Notes: generated by a model not told the origin, from the letters alone. Counted from the stretch's first letter, positions 49,737-63,092 are shown. The stretch is DNA of 64,000 nucleotides from Paraspadella gotoi (GCA_051294375.1 CM119266.1:12129180-12193179); one strand, 5' to 3'. Numbers and translations: made by a program.

Positions 49737-50625
49737 ATTGCATAAAAGGAGAGAGAGAAGAGGAGAGAGAGAAAGACCGAGAGTAGATAGGAGAGAGAGG
49801 AAAGAGGAGACTCAAGTGAGAGATTTGAGAGAAGGAGACAAAAATAAAAAAATCTTAAAAGACTCAGATCGAGGCCAGGAGCCACTATCATCTAGAAAGA
49901 AAATTATGAAAAACCGGCAGAAAAAACGATAACACATGAATCATGCGATAACGAATTGTTGATGTATTAGTAATTGATGACGGTATTTACAATTGATTGA
50001 CATGTAATAGTAATTTTTTGATTGGTAATTAGGAATTTGATTATTGATTCTCGATGATAATCAATTATTGATTGCGATGATTAGTTCAGTTCACTGCTGT
50101 GATGTAGTCATTAGTGATGCGATGATTGGTATTCATTGATTCGTATGTTGTCATTCATTGATTGCGATGATAGTCAATAAAACAAAACAAATGCGGGGTA
50201 TGGTGAAAATAGATGAGAGAGAAGAGCTGGAGGAAGACTGAGAGAGAGAAGAAAGAGAGAGAGGACGAGGAATGGAGAGAGAGAGGAGAGAGGAGAAAGA
50301 TAGAGAATAAATCACGAAAATCTCGGATGAAAATATGGATTTTTGTATTTGAAAAAATGCGCGGAATAAATGGCAATTAATAAAAAGTTTTCTGAAGGAG
50401 AAAAAAATAATCAGAATTTTTCAAAAAAACAAACGATCACCAAAAGATTCGGAACAGATGGAACAGACACACACATAGAGACAGAAGAGACAGAGAGGAG
50501 AGAGAAAAAAAAGATGAGAGAGGAGAGACAGCCGCTCTTTGCACTGAGAAAAGGAGGAAAGAGAAAGAGCGATATATAATAATTAAAAGAGAGATGAGAG
50601 AGGAGAAGTCTACGCCCTTTACTCG
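49737..50625. other. GA-rich DNA and ATTGATTGCGATGAT-like degenerate repeat
   Basis: GA-rich stretches at 49748-49835 and 50215-50310 flank about 49930-50180, where ATTGATT and GCGATGAT words recur irregularly. No gene is recognised. Confidence 0.5.
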
Positions 50626-50776
50626 GGATTTAAAGAATCAGCAGTACTTCGATTGGCGCCGCACGTAGGCAGTGAAGTATTCCTTCTACCCAAAGGGACC
50701 GGGTTCGCACGTTCAGTGGGCACTCGTTTTTTACATTAGTGAAACCCACATTATATCTAAAAAAATTTTTGTTTTT

Positions 50777-50816
<40 letters not shown>

Positions 50817-51526
50817 AGAAAGAGCTGGACAGACGCTGCAGAGCCGGAACTTCGTTTTTAGAAGGAGGAAGCAGGACGGAAGAAAAAAGAGAGAGATGAG
50901 GAGAGGACATATTATAATCAAAACGGTTTGTTTTTGATAAATAAAAACATAAACAAAATACAATATTGATATGAAACCATTGAGAATTTTAAAGATCTTG
51001 ATGAATTAGAAGCCAGTATATGAAAAATTCACTCCCTATGAATATCACACTTTCAGAAGCCATGATTGCAAAAAAGCGGACCGAAAGCTAAACCGAAAAA
51101 AATCTAGACAGGGAACGGGCTTTGCCCGCCTGGCTCGAAATAGAGGATATTGGTTGTTTTGGATAAATGTAACAAAAATTTAATAACTGTCCTGACTCAA
51201 TTTTTAAGGACAATCGATGATGACAAGCCTGAATTATAAATTATAATAATCATTTAATATATTAATTAATAATTATAATTAAGTTATCTAAATATTAATT
51301 AATTATCAATTAATTAATTTATTATTTCGTAGGCGATCCGAATTGTTTGCTCAAACTTGTAACAAAAGGAAGTATTGAATAGTACATATATGCCATAATT
51401 AAAAGAGCAAAGAAAAGCAGAAAGAGTGGATTTTATATAGAAATTTTTATTTGTCTTTATTCTTTTTTTTCCGAAAAAAAAAAAGGGGAAAAAAGCGACG
51501 GAGGAAACATTAGAGAAAGAATAGGA
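50626..51526. other. Mixed to AT-rich spacer
   Basis: GA tract at 50786-50812 and an AT-rich segment with TTAATTAA words at 51225-51335 that resembles matrix-attachment DNA in composition only. A unique mixed piece lies at 50640-50740. No gene is seen. Confidence 0.5.
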
Positions 51527-51710
51527 TCTCCCTTCTTCTCCCTTGATCTTTTAACTCTTCCTACCTACCTTCAATCTCCTCTCTCCCTCCTCTTCCTCCC
51601 TTCCTCCTCCTCCTCCATTTGCTTTCCGTTCGTTTCATTTCCCATCTGCATTCGTTTCGTTCGTGCGCCTTTCTTTCCTTCTTTCCTTTTCCTCCTTTTT
51701 CCTCCCTCAG

Positions 51711-51857
51711 AATCGTAAAGCGCCATATCTTAACGGCCTCACCTTTTGCGATGTCGTTATTTTGATGATTTTTACCGGGAAAGGAATGGAGAGAAGCGCG
51801 AGGAAATATTGGCGGGTTTTTATTTTTATTTTCTCGATAGTCGAAAATGTACATTGA
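51711..51857 (+). CDS. Possible terminal exon, 48 residues, unknown
   Basis: A long pyrimidine run ending CCTCCCTCAG (51701-51710) is a textbook-like 3' splice site. The frame starting at 51711 runs without repeat-derived codons to a TGA at 51855 (it begins NRKAPYLNGLTFCDVVILM and has a hydrophobic end). In the second copy (57197 onwards) single-base differences shift the frame so that MSLFDDFYREREWREARGKY is read instead, so one copy must be wrong. No homolog is recognised and no upstream exon was found. A chance frame behind a CT-rich tract is quite possible. Confidence 0.15.
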   Translation, partial: NRKAPYLNGLTFCDVVILMIFTGKGMERSARKYWRVFIFIFSIVENVH

Positions 51858-52470
51858 CAATACATACGTACATGATACGAACAACTAGCTCGTACCTGGT
51901 TTTAAAATGAAATATTTAAAATCAACCTCACTAATAGTAACAATAATAATAGAAGAGGTAATGAACCTAATTTAAGGAGTTGACTATAAAACAAATCGTT
52001 TTGCTTCTAACTCTCGGCCAAATTTTCAAACCAAGCCATCACGATCGTACTGACAAAACCTTTACTGTCTTTTCCATCATCTATACTTTATTAACTAATA
52101 TATAACTTGTATATGATTTCATGGCTTTCTGTATTTACTCCGTTGCGTCATTTTTACCCGACGTCCGCATTGTTCCGTCTAGAATTTCCATTGCGATCCC
52201 CTCGTTCGAGAATCGCTTTTAGGATCTCCCAACCTCCATTTGTCTCTTCTCGGTCACGAGTTGTGACTTTTCTCCTCCCATCTTTCACGCCCCTCACACT
52301 ACTTCTTCGCTCCGGTAATATTCTCTTTCTTTTTTTTTAGTACTTTTCTTCTTTTTTTTCCTTTTCTTTCCTTCCTCTTATTTTCTCTCTTATTTCTTTC
52401 GTCTTCTTCTCGTTTCCATTATTCTATCCGCTCTTTTTTTCTCTCTCTCTTTTCTCCTTTTCAACAACAT

Positions 52471-52471
<1 letters not shown>

Positions 52472-52557
<86 letters not shown>
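52472..52557. repeat. (CT)n microsatellite, imperfect
   Basis: CT tract with TTCT and CCCT interruptions. The counterpart in the second copy is 57966-58053. Confidence 0.95.
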
Positions 52558-52560
<3 letters not shown>

Positions 52561-53217
52561 AAACGATTCATTCTGTTTTAATGCAAGGCGCGGCGAAGCA
52601 AACTCTCGATTGGCAAATAACTTGTTTTTTTTTTCTTTTTCTTCTTTTTCTTCTTTTTTTTTAAAATTACATCCGGAATTTTTTTCCTTTACTCTTTACA
52701 TCCGGGTTTGTCGCTTCGACTAAATCTTCGTTAGAGTCGGGAACGAAATATTAATTATTGTGTGGCCATGACAACCCCTTCAGTTTCTTTTTTTTTCCAC
52801 AACTGTTCCGTCGAGTTCAATGTCACGTTCATTCTCTACTTTCTCCTTCTCTTCTTTTTTCTTCTTTTTTAAAATTTTACATTATCCAGTCTTTACTTTT
52901 TTTTCAACTTCGCTTAACAATGAACGTAGTCACAAAGCTACTGCTTTAGTGTGATTATATCAAGTACAGTTTCTAATTTCTTTTTATATTCCTTTCTTTT
53001 GATACTTTGACCTTTCATCCTACTTTTAAATTCGTTTCTTTTTCCTTTATTTCAACTTTGTTTTCCTTTCTCCCTTCCTTTTCTTTCCTTTCTTCCTTCC
53101 TTTCCTTTCTGTCCCCTCGCCTCCATTCCACTCCGTTCCATCTCCAAGTCTCTCTGAAACATTTGCTTGTCGCCTTCCTCCTTCAGACGCTTTATCATCT
53201 TCTTCATTCAACTCACT

Positions 53218-53218
<1 letters not shown>

Positions 53219-53300
<82 letters not shown>
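53219..53300. repeat. (CT)41 microsatellite
   Basis: Pure in copy 1. The counterpart at about 58718-58812 contains several CTTCTC/CTCCTC interruptions. Confidence 0.96.
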
Positions 53301-53301
<1 letters not shown>

Positions 53302-54478
53302 ATACTTTGACACGCTCTTTGCTCGCGCGAGTCCTTGCTCTTCAAACATCGTCAAAATCTATCCGCGACGGGAAATTATGATGGAGAGCGCATCGAGTCT
53401 CGGAGAGAGAGCGCTCTATCGAAGGATGTGGGGGTGGAAAGGGGGAGGGGCGGCGGGGGGCGCTCTCGGTTCCGATGATTAATGCGCGTAAAACTGAAAA
53501 ATGAAAATGAAAAAAAGATGAGACAATTACGACGTTTGATTGAAGAGAACGAGAGAGAAAAAGAGAGTGAGAAAAGGAAGGGGAAAAAAGGAAATGGCAA
53601 AGTTAGAGGTAAATTGTAAAACGCTTAATATTAAATCGAATTTAACTTTAAATTTTTTTTCAATTTTGATAATAGGATAAAACGTCAACATTTTTTTTAG
53701 CTCTAAGTATTTTTTAATCTCGTCGTCGTTGTCGTCGTCGTTGTTATTTTGAATTAGGTCGATGCGTAATTATCAGGGAAAACTTCCGGGAGCGTGAATT
53801 ACGTGCTTAAAGCAGAGGACTGTTGTTTAGCCCATATCTCTCTCTCTCTCTCTCTCTCTCTTTCTCCTTCTCTCTCTCTCTCTCATCTCTCTCCTTCTCT
53901 CTCTCTCTCTACTCTCTCTCTCTCTCATATCGTCATATTTTCCATCAGACGCCCATTTGCTCATGTGCTCCCGCGTATTTCTCTCACGATGAGTCTTCTC
54001 CTCATTTGTTTTTTTTCCTTTTTCTTTTAAAAACTCGCGTTCGCCTTCCTTGCACAGTCGCCCGCTTTGGTAAATGTTTGTCGATCTTCGTCCTTACTCC
54101 TTTTCTATTAATTCTTCTTCTTCTTCCTGCCCTCCTCCTCCTCCTCTTCCTCCCTCCCCTTTTCCTACCACCCTGCTCGGTTCACTAACGCTAATTAACC
54201 TTTGCTTTAACCTTTTAAAAACCCGGCGGCACTCGAATTGGTCTTTTTATGCTATAATTGCTGTGATCTTCGCCTTACCAATGCCTTCCGCGCTTCATTA
54301 CTTCAGTTTTATATTCATACGTAATTACGTAGATGATTACAAAATTTACATGAACATTTTGAAAAAGGCGTAATATATATTATTATATTGTAATAGAGCA
54401 GACACAAACAAGTAAATACGTAAATTGCCAAGAAATGATAAAAAAAAAATTTAAGATTTGTAAAGACAAAAAAAGAAG

Positions 54479-54560
54479 AAAGAAGAAAAGAAAGAAAGAA
54501 AGAAAGAAGAAGAAGAAAGAAAGAAAAGAAAAAAGAAAAGAAAAAGAAAAGAAAATGAAA
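54479..54560. repeat. Imperfect (AAAG)n tract
   Basis: AAAG units mixed with AAG and AAAAG. The counterpart in the second copy (59963-60052) is pure. Confidence 0.9.
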
Positions 54561-54910
54561 AGAAAGATTTGAAAGATGAAAAAGAAAACGAAAATGTTTG
54601 TGAGTATTTTGAGACAAAAAAAAAACAAAAGGCAAGAATACTTCTGTTTACTCTCCGATTCTCTCCCGCCGAATGTGTCGCCCGAAATCGAAATTCAAAA
54701 ACGAGCGGAAAGATTTTCTTTTTTTTTTCTTTCGTTCCTTGTTTCTTTTAGCTTTTTTGCTTTTTTAGTTATTTTTTTTTAAAACTGTTTTCTCATGAAA
54801 GAAAAAACATCAGGAAACTGGATAAAGAATAAAAGGATTAGTTAAAAAAGGTGTAAAAAACATGACGTTAATAGAAACAAAAGAACACTGAGAAAAATGA
54901 GAGAGAGAGA

Positions 54911-54946
<36 letters not shown>

Positions 54947-55722
54947 TAGAGAACTAGAGAAGAGAGAGAGGAGAGAGAGAGAGAGGAGAAGGATAGAGAG
55001 AATGGAGAGGAGGAGATGATGCTGGATGAATAATGGAATTTTCAGTTTTAACATAATTTTAAAAGATGAACAAGAACGGTGCATAGCGATTTAAATAAAA
55101 ATTTTTTTGTGTTTTTTTGATTTAATTAATCAATTCATTTTCTTTCGAGGCCCATGCGACTTCTATTGCGTGAGTTTTTATTGTGACTTTTTAAGAGAAT
55201 ATTTTCATTCATCAAGTTCATCGTTTGTTTGTGTAGCAAACAAAAACAAACTGAAGTTATCCGCTACGTTGTCGAGCGTTCGAAGGACCGTCCACGAATC
55301 CTCAATGTTACCAACTAACGTCGTCGTGTTCATCGTCGTCGTCGTCGTCTCAGTATTTCGTCTTCGTTATTGTTGACAAAAGGGGAAAGACGATGTTTGA
55401 TGAATCAATCAAAGAGGGAGCGAGGTCGCCCGGCTGCCGGAAGAGACCGGAAAATGAAAGGAAATAAAAGAGGGAGGAAAAAGAGTCTAGGGTAGCGAAA
55501 AAGGAAAAGACCACAGTGACAAATAAAAAAGAGGAAAGGAAAGAAATAGAGAAAGGGAATGATCTGAGAAAGGACGCGAGAAAAGAGACGTAGGAAGGAA
55601 AAGAAAGGAGAAAAGACGTGAAATGGCAAAGGAAGAAGGGGATGAAATTTTACGTTTTTGTTTTTTTTTTCTTAAGGGGAAAAATGAAGGCATTTACTGG
55701 AGTGGCCAAAATATATGTGTGG

Positions 55723-55727
<5 letters not shown>

Positions 55728-55770
<43 letters not shown>

Positions 55771-55781
55771 AGAGAGAGAGA
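55728..55781. repeat. (GA)n microsatellite
   Basis: GA tract in the last kilobase of the duplicated block, found in all copies (61195-61231, and 62291-62328 after a gap). Confidence 0.95.
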
Positions 55782-56067
55782 GACGAGAAGGAGATAACAA
55801 GGGAGAGAGAGCATTGAAGAACAATGGAAAACTCTGGCCGTTTCGTATCTCGATGGATCCGAAAATGAGCGAAGGAGGAAAGGACTGGTGGAGAGAAGAG
55901 AGGGGAGGAAGAAAAGAGGAGGAAAGGGAAAACAAATGAATTATTAATCGTGAAGTGGGCGTTAAATTGAAGGCGGTCGGTCACGGCGGCTCCGAGAGAA
56001 CTAAGATGGGCCGTTAGGGCGCGCCAGCGGAAGTGGGCGTGGNNNNNNNNNNNNNNNNNNNNNNNNN

Positions 56068-56132
<65 letters not shown>

Positions 56133-57013
56133 TCCTCTCTCTCTTATCTCCGGGGCTGTTTTTCTGCCCCATTATCCTCTTCTCTTCCCTACTTGTTATT
56201 CCTCGTTCCCCGTTCTGTTTATCTGTTTACTTTTTTTTCAAAGTAAAGGTTTTCTCCTCCCCCCCCCGCCCGCCCGCCCCTCCAAACCTTTCTCAGCGTT
56301 TTCTCTCTCTTCGGTCCGACGCCTTTCGATTCCGGCACGGATAATTTAAAAACCTCTCCTCCTCCGTTTCTTCTCTCGCGCCTGTACTTCATTTACTCTA
56401 AAACGCCCCTGTATTTAAATGAATGCTTCTCAATTGTTTCTTGCAACTTGTAAATTTTGTGCACCGAGGTTTCCCAAACAATCAAAGATTTTCTTCAAAA
56501 TAATTTTCGGTTCAATGTAAATTATTGTTTAAAGTAAATAAAAAACGAACAACCTAATCAAAATTACTCCACTTTATTTTAGAAGGGAAAAAAAAAAATT
56601 CATCATAATTACGCCCGTCGCACACCGCGTTCAGAAGGGAAACGTTGCGTTTCTTTCCAATTTCCCATTTCTCCGAAATTATTGCTGTTCTTCTTCCATA
56701 ATATTCTGTTGTGCCTTTAGTCCTGCTCTCATAAAATCCTCTCCCCACTTTCATTCCTCTTCCTCCTCCTCTTTTCTTCCTCCTCTCCTCCTCCTCCTCC
56801 TCCGGAGGCTAATTTGATTTAATCCAAGGGTCCGACTCTCCTCCCTCCTCCTCTTCCTCCCTGCTCCTTCACCTCCCATTCTCCACCTCTCTCTCTCTCT
56901 CTCTCTACTCTCTCTCTCCTCTCTTCCTCTTCTCTCCTCTCTCTCTCTCTCTCCTCTCTCTTTCTCTCTCTCTCTTCGATTCTTTCTGCATTACCTAATC
57001 ATAGCCTCTCTTT
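56068..57013 (-). repeat. GA-rich module, inverted copy 3
   Basis: Reverse complement of 40757-41632, from the CT tract following the 25-N gap to AGCCTCTCTTTCTCTC. It is placed exactly between the two copies of the 4.5-kb block. Confidence 0.88.
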
Positions 57014-57963
57014 CTCTCCCTTCTTCTCCCTTGATCTTTAACTCTTCCTACCTACCTTCAATCTCCTCTCTCCCTCCTCTTCCTCCCTTCCTCCTCCTCC
57101 TCCATTTGCTTTCCGTTCGTTTCATTTCCCATCTGCATTCGTTTCGTTCGTGCGCCTTTCCTTTCTTCTTTTCCTTTTCCTCCTTTTCCTCCCTCAGAAT
57201 CGTAAAGCGCCATATCTTAACGGCCTCACCTTTTGCGATGTCGTTATTTGATGATTTTTACCGGGAAAGGGAATGGAGAGAAGCGCGAGGAAAATATGGC
57301 GGGTTTTTATTTTTATTTTCTCGATAGTCGAAAATGTACATTGACAATACATACGTACATGATACGAACAACTAGCTCGTACCTGGTTTTAAAATGAAAA
57401 TTTATTAAAATCAACCTCACTAATAGTAACAATAATAATAGAAGAGGTAATGAACCTAATTTAAGGAGTTGACTTAAAACAAATCGTTTTGCTTTCTAAC
57501 TCTCGGCCAAATTTTTCAAACCAAGCCATCACGATCGTACTGACAAAACCTTTACGTCTTTTCCATCATTCTATACTTTATTAACTAATATATAACTTGT
57601 ATATGATTTCATGGCTTTCTGTATTTACTCCGTTGCTCAATTTTTACCCGACGTGCCGCATTGTTCCGTCTAGAATTTCCATTGCGATCCCCTCGTTCGA
57701 GAATCGCCGCTTTTAGGATCTCCCAACCTCCATTTGTCTCTTCTCGTCACGAGTTGTGACTTTTTCTCCTCCCATCTTTCACGCCCCTCACACTACTTCT
57801 TCGCTCCGGTAATATTCTCTTTCTTTTTTTTTTAGTACTTTCTTCTTTTTTTCCTTTTCTTTCCTTCCTCTTATTTTCTCTCTTATTTCTTTCGTCTTCT
57901 TCTCGTTTCCATCTATTTCTATCCGCTCTTTTTTTCTCTCTCTCTTTTCTCCTTTTCAACAAA

Positions 57964-58055
<92 letters not shown>

Positions 58056-58742
58056 AAACGATTCTATCTGTTTTAATGCAAGGCACGGCGAAGCAAACTC
58101 TCGATTGGCAAATAACTTGTTTTTTTTTTTTTTTTTCTTTTTTTCTTTTTTTTTAAAATTACATCCGGAATTTTTTTCCTTTTACTCTTTACATCCGGGT
58201 TTGTCGCTTCGACTAAATCTTCGTTAGAGTCGGGAACGAAATATTAATTATTGTGTGGGCCATGACAACCCCTTCAGTTTCTTTTTTTTCCACAACTGTT
58301 CCGCGTCAGTTCAATGTCACGTCATTCTCTTACTTTCTCCTTCTCTTCTTTTTTTCTCTTTTTTTTAAAATTTACATTATCATCTTTACTTTTTTTTCAA
58401 CTTCGCATATAACAATGAACGTAGTCACCAAAAGCTACTCTTTAGTGTGATTATATCAAGTACAGTTTCTAATTTCTTTTTATATTCCTTTCTTTTTGAT
58501 ACTTTGACCCTTTCATCCTACTTTTAAATTCGTTTTCTTTTTCCTTTATTTCAACTTTGTTTTCCTTTCTCCCTTCCTTTTCTTTCCTTTCTTCCTTCCT
58601 TTCCTTTCTGTCCCCTCGCCTCCATTCCACTCCGTTCCATCTCCAAGTCTCTCTGAAACATTTGCTTGTCGCCTTCCTCCTTCAGACGCTTTATCATCTT
58701 CTTCATTCAACTCACTAGTCTCTCTCTTCTCTCTCTCTTCTC

Positions 58743-58815
<73 letters not shown>

Positions 58816-59403
58816 ACTTTGACACGCTCTTTGCTCCGCGGGAGTCCTTGCTCTTCAAAACATCGTCAAAATCTATCCGCGACGGGAAATTATGATGGAG
58901 AGCGCATCGAGTCTCGGAGAGAGAGCGCTCTATCGAAGGATGTGGGGGTGGGAAAGGGGGGGCGGCGGGGGGGGCGCTCTCGGGTTCCGATGATTAATGC
59001 GCGTAAAACTGAAAAATGAAAAATGAAAAAAAAGATGAGACAATTACGACGTTTGATTGAAGAGAACGAGAGAGAAAAGAGAGTGAGAAAAGGAAGGGAA
59101 AAAAGGAAAATGGCAAAGTTAGAGGTAATTGTTAAAACGCTTAATATTAAATCGAATTTAACTTTAAATTTTTTTTCAATTTTGATAATAGGATTAAAAC
59201 GTCACATTTTTTTAAGCTCTAAGTATTTTTTAATCTCGTCGTCGTTGTCGTCGTCTCGTTGTTATTTTGAATTAGGGTCGATGCGTAATTATAGGGGAAA
59301 ACTTCCGGGAGCGGTGAATTACGGCTGCTTAAAGCAGAGACCTGTTGTTTAGCCCATACCTCTCTCTTCTCTCTCTCCTTCTCTCTTCTCTCTCTCATCT
59401 CTC

Positions 59404-59440
<37 letters not shown>

Positions 59441-59963
59441 CGTCATATTTTCCATCAGACGCCCATTTGCTCATTCTCCCGCGTATTTCTCTCACGATGA
59501 GTCTCTCCCCTCAATTTGTTTTTTTCCTTTTTCTTTTAAAACTCGCGTTCGCCTTCTTGGCACAGTCGCCGCCTTTGGTAAATGTTTGTCGATCTTCGTC
59601 CTTCTCCTTTTCTATTAATTCTTCTTCTTCTTCCTCCCTCCTCCTCCTCCTCTTCCTCCTCCCCTTTTCCTACCACCCTGCTCGGTTCATAACGCTAATT
59701 AACCTTTGCTTTAACCTTTTAAACCGGCGGACTCGAATTGGTCTTTTTTATGCTATAATTGCTGTATCTTCGCATTACCAATGCCTTGCCGCTTCATTAC
59801 TTCAGTTTTATATTCATACGTAATTACGTAGATGATTACAAATTTAATGAACATTGAAAAAGGCGTAATATATATTATTATATTGTAATAGAGCAGACAC
59901 AACAAGTAAATACGTAAATGCCAAGAAATCGATAAAAAAAAAATTTAAGATTGTAAAGACAAA

Positions 59964-60051
<88 letters not shown>

Positions 60052-60345
60052 ATGAATGAAAGAAAACGAAAATTGTGAAGTTGAGACAAAAAAACAAAAG
60101 GCAAGAACTTTGTTACTCTCGATTCTCCCGCCAGATGGTCGCCCGAAATCGAAATTCAAACGAGCGGAAAGATTTTTCTTTTTTTCTTTTCCTGTTTCTT
60201 TAGCTTTTTCGCTTTTTAGATTTTTTTAAAACTGTTTTCTCATGAAAGAAAAAACATCAGAAACTGGATAAAGAATAAAAGGATTAGTTAAAAAAGGTGT
60301 AAAAAACATGACGTTATAGAAACAAAAAGAACACTGAAGAAAAAT

Positions 60346-60376
<31 letters not shown>

Positions 60377-60437
60377 NNNNNNNNNNNNNNNNNNNNNNNN
60401 NGAGAGAGAGAGAGAGAGAGAGACGAGAGAGAGAGAG

Positions 60438-60469
<32 letters not shown>

Positions 60470-61185
60470 CGAGGACGGATAAAAGTTGAAGGAGATGATG
60501 CTGGATGAATAATGAATTTTCAGTTTAACATAATTTTAAAAGATGAAAAGACGGTGATAGCGATTTAAATAAAAAATTTTTTTGTGTTTTTTTGATTTAA
60601 TTAATCAATTCATTTTCTTTTCGAGGGCCCATGCGACTTCTATGCGTGAGTTTTTATTGTGACTTTTTAAGAGATAATTTTCATTCATCAAGTCATGTTT
60701 GTTTGTGTAGCAAACAAAACAAACTGAAGTTATCCGCTACGTTGTCGAGTCGAAGGACCCGTCCACGAATCTTCAATGTTACCAACTAACGTCGTCGTGT
60801 TATCGTCGTGTCGTCCGTTCAGTATTCGTCTTCGTTATTGTTGACAAAAGGGGAAAGACGATGTTTGATGATCAATTCAAAGAGGGAGCGAGGTCGCCCG
60901 GCTGCCGGAAGAGACCGGAAATGAAAGAAATAAAAGAGGGAGGAAAAAGGTCTAGGGTAGCGGAAAAAGGAAAAGACCACAGTTGACAAATAAAAAAGAG
61001 GAAAGGAAAAGAAATAGAGAAAGGGAATGATCTGAGAAAGGACGCGAGAAAAGAGACGTAGGAAGGAAAAGAAAGGAGAAAAGACGTGAAATGGCAAAGA
61101 AGTAAGGGGATGAAATTTTGTTTTTTGTTTTTTTTTTCTTAAGGGAAAAATGAAGGATTTACTGGAGTGCCAAAATATATGTGTG

Positions 61186-61233
<48 letters not shown>

Positions 61234-61500
61234 CAGAGAGAGACGAGAGAGAAGAGAGATAACGGAGGAGAGAGAGCATTGAAGAAACAATGAAACTCTG
61301 GCCGTTTCGTATCTCGATGGACCGAAAATGAGCGAAGGAGGAAAGGACTGGTGGAGAGAAGAGAGGGGAGGAAGAAAAGAGGAGGAAAGGGAAAACAAAT
61401 GAATTATTAGTATCGTGAAGTGGCGTTAAAATTGAAGGCGCGGTCACGGCGGCTCCGAGAGAACTAAGATGGGCGTGGGCCCCAAGCGGAAGTGGGCGTG
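57014..61500 (+). repeat. ~4.5-kb duplicated block, copy 2
   Basis: Same order of elements as 51527-56042, with a 25-N gap at 60377-60401 inside a GA tract. It ends at AAGTGGGCGTG and is followed without a gap by a third copy of the last kilobase. Confidence 0.9.
59963..60052. repeat. (AAAG)22 microsatellite
   Basis: Pure AAAG tract of about 90 bases, whereas the first copy is imperfect and shorter. Confidence 0.96.
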
Positions 61501-61511
61501 GGAGAGAGAGA

Positions 61512-62290
61512 GATGATGCTGGATGAATAATGAATTTTTCAGTTTTAACATAATTTTAAAAAGATGAAAAGACCGGTGATAGCGATTTAAATAAAAAATT
61601 TTTTTGTGTTTTCTTTGATTTAATTATCAATTCATTTTCTTTCGAGCCCATGCGACTTTCTATGCGTGAGTTTTATTGTGACTTTTTAAGAGAATATTTT
61701 CATTCATCAAGTCATGTTTGTTTGTGTAGCAAACAAAACAAACTGAAGTTATCCGCTACGTTTGTCGAGGTTCGAAGACCGTCCACGAATCCTCAATGTT
61801 ACCAACTAACGTCGTCGTCGTTATCGTCGTCGTCGTCGTCAGTATCGTCTTCGTTATTGTTGACAAAAGGGAAAGACGATGTTTGATGAATCAATCAAAG
61901 AGGGAGCGAGGTCGCCCGGCTGCCGGAAGAGACCGGAAAATGAAAGGAAATAAAGAGGGAGGAAAAAGGTCTAGGGTAGCGGAAAAAGAAAAGACCCACA
62001 GTGAAAATATAAAAAGAGGAAAGGAAAGAAAAGAGAAAGGGAATGAACTGAGAAAGGACGCGAGAAAAGAGACGTAGGAAGGAAAAGAAAGGAGAAAAGA
62101 CGTGAAATGGCAAAGAAGAAGGGGATGAAATTTNNNNNNNNNNNNNNNNNNNNNNNNNNNNNNNNNNNNNNNNNNNNNNNNNNNNNNNNNNNNNNNNNNN
62201 NNNNNNNNNNNNNNNNNNNNNNNNNNNNNNNNNNNNNNNNNNNNNNNNNNNNNNNNNNNNNNNNNNNNNNNNNNNNNNNNNNNNNNNNNN

Positions 62291-62321
<31 letters not shown>

Positions 62322-62553
62322 GAGAGAGCAATTTGAAGAACAATGAAAACTCTGGCCGTTTCGTATCTCGATGGACCGAAAAGAGCGAAGGAGGAAAGGA
62401 CTGGTGGAGAGAAGAGAGGGGAGGAAAGAAAAGAGGAGGAAAGGAAAACGAAATGAATTATTAGATCGTGAAGTGGCGTTAAATTGAAGGCGCGGTCACG
62501 GCGGCTCCGAGAGAAACTAGATGGGCGTGGCGCCCAGCCGGAAGTGGGCGTGG
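61512..62553 (+). repeat. Third copy of the block's last kilobase
   Basis: Matches 55013-56042 and 60493-61500, starting at GATGATGCTGGATGAATAAT. It contains a 157-N gap at 62134-62290. It alone continues into unique DNA on the right, so it probably marks the true junction. Confidence 0.9.
62134..62290. other. Assembly gap (157 N)
   Basis: Followed by a GA tract. The equivalent sequence is present in the other copies near 55650-55730 and 61118-61195. Confidence 0.99.
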
Positions 62554-63090
62554 CGGTCGAGTTGGGGTGAGTCGATTGAGGCGTCGTAGGATTCGTGTGA
62601 TAGGAGGTTGTGAAAATCTGAATTGATGGTTGATTACAACATGGTTTCAAATTGATAATATTATTTGACAATAATCATCAACTTCGACCCGTGAGAGTCA
62701 GTCTCCGAAGATCGGGATAGAGGCGAAGGCTCTGCCGTTAGGGGGGCGTCTAACTTGTCAGTGACTGTGAGTGTGAGACTGGATAAACTGAGATCGGGCG
62801 AGTTTATGACTCGGTGAGTGAATTAAGTGAGGGTTGAGTGAAGGTTAAACAAAGCGGAATACTCTGCGAGGAAATGAAGCCGTCGATCGAGGAGTGAATG
62901 GTAGAAGCGAGTGGCGTGAGATGGGATGAAGTAGGTAAGGATGTGGCGGATGGGTGTGGTGCGGTGGGATGTGGTGAAAAGTGGTAAGGATGTATGGATG
63001 GTGTGGTTGAATTGGAGGACAGCGAGCCAGAAAAGACCACCTCGAAATAGGGGCGGGGAGGAAATGGTTCCTTGGGAACAAGTACGCCGG
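62554..63090. other. Unique sequence right of the duplications
   Basis: Mixed G-rich DNA with recurring GTGGTG/GGATG words at 62900-63010. The reverse strand is open over parts of this, but composition is unremarkable and no family is recognised. Confidence 0.45.
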
Positions 63091-63092
63091 GG

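Larger units (their letters stand above)
51527..56042 (+). repeat. ~4.5-kb duplicated block, copy 1
   Basis: Repeated directly at 57014-61500, and its last kilobase again at 61512-62553. Contents in order: T/C-rich DNA, a splice-acceptor-like site (51709-51710), mixed AT DNA, CT tracts (52472-52557 and 53220-53300), a GCGCTC-rich patch, CT tracts near 53840-53925, an imperfect AAAG tract (54479-54560), GA tracts (54900-54985 and 55728-55781), and a CG-rich end at a 25-N gap (56043-56067). Copies differ by many one-base indels. Confidence 0.9.
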
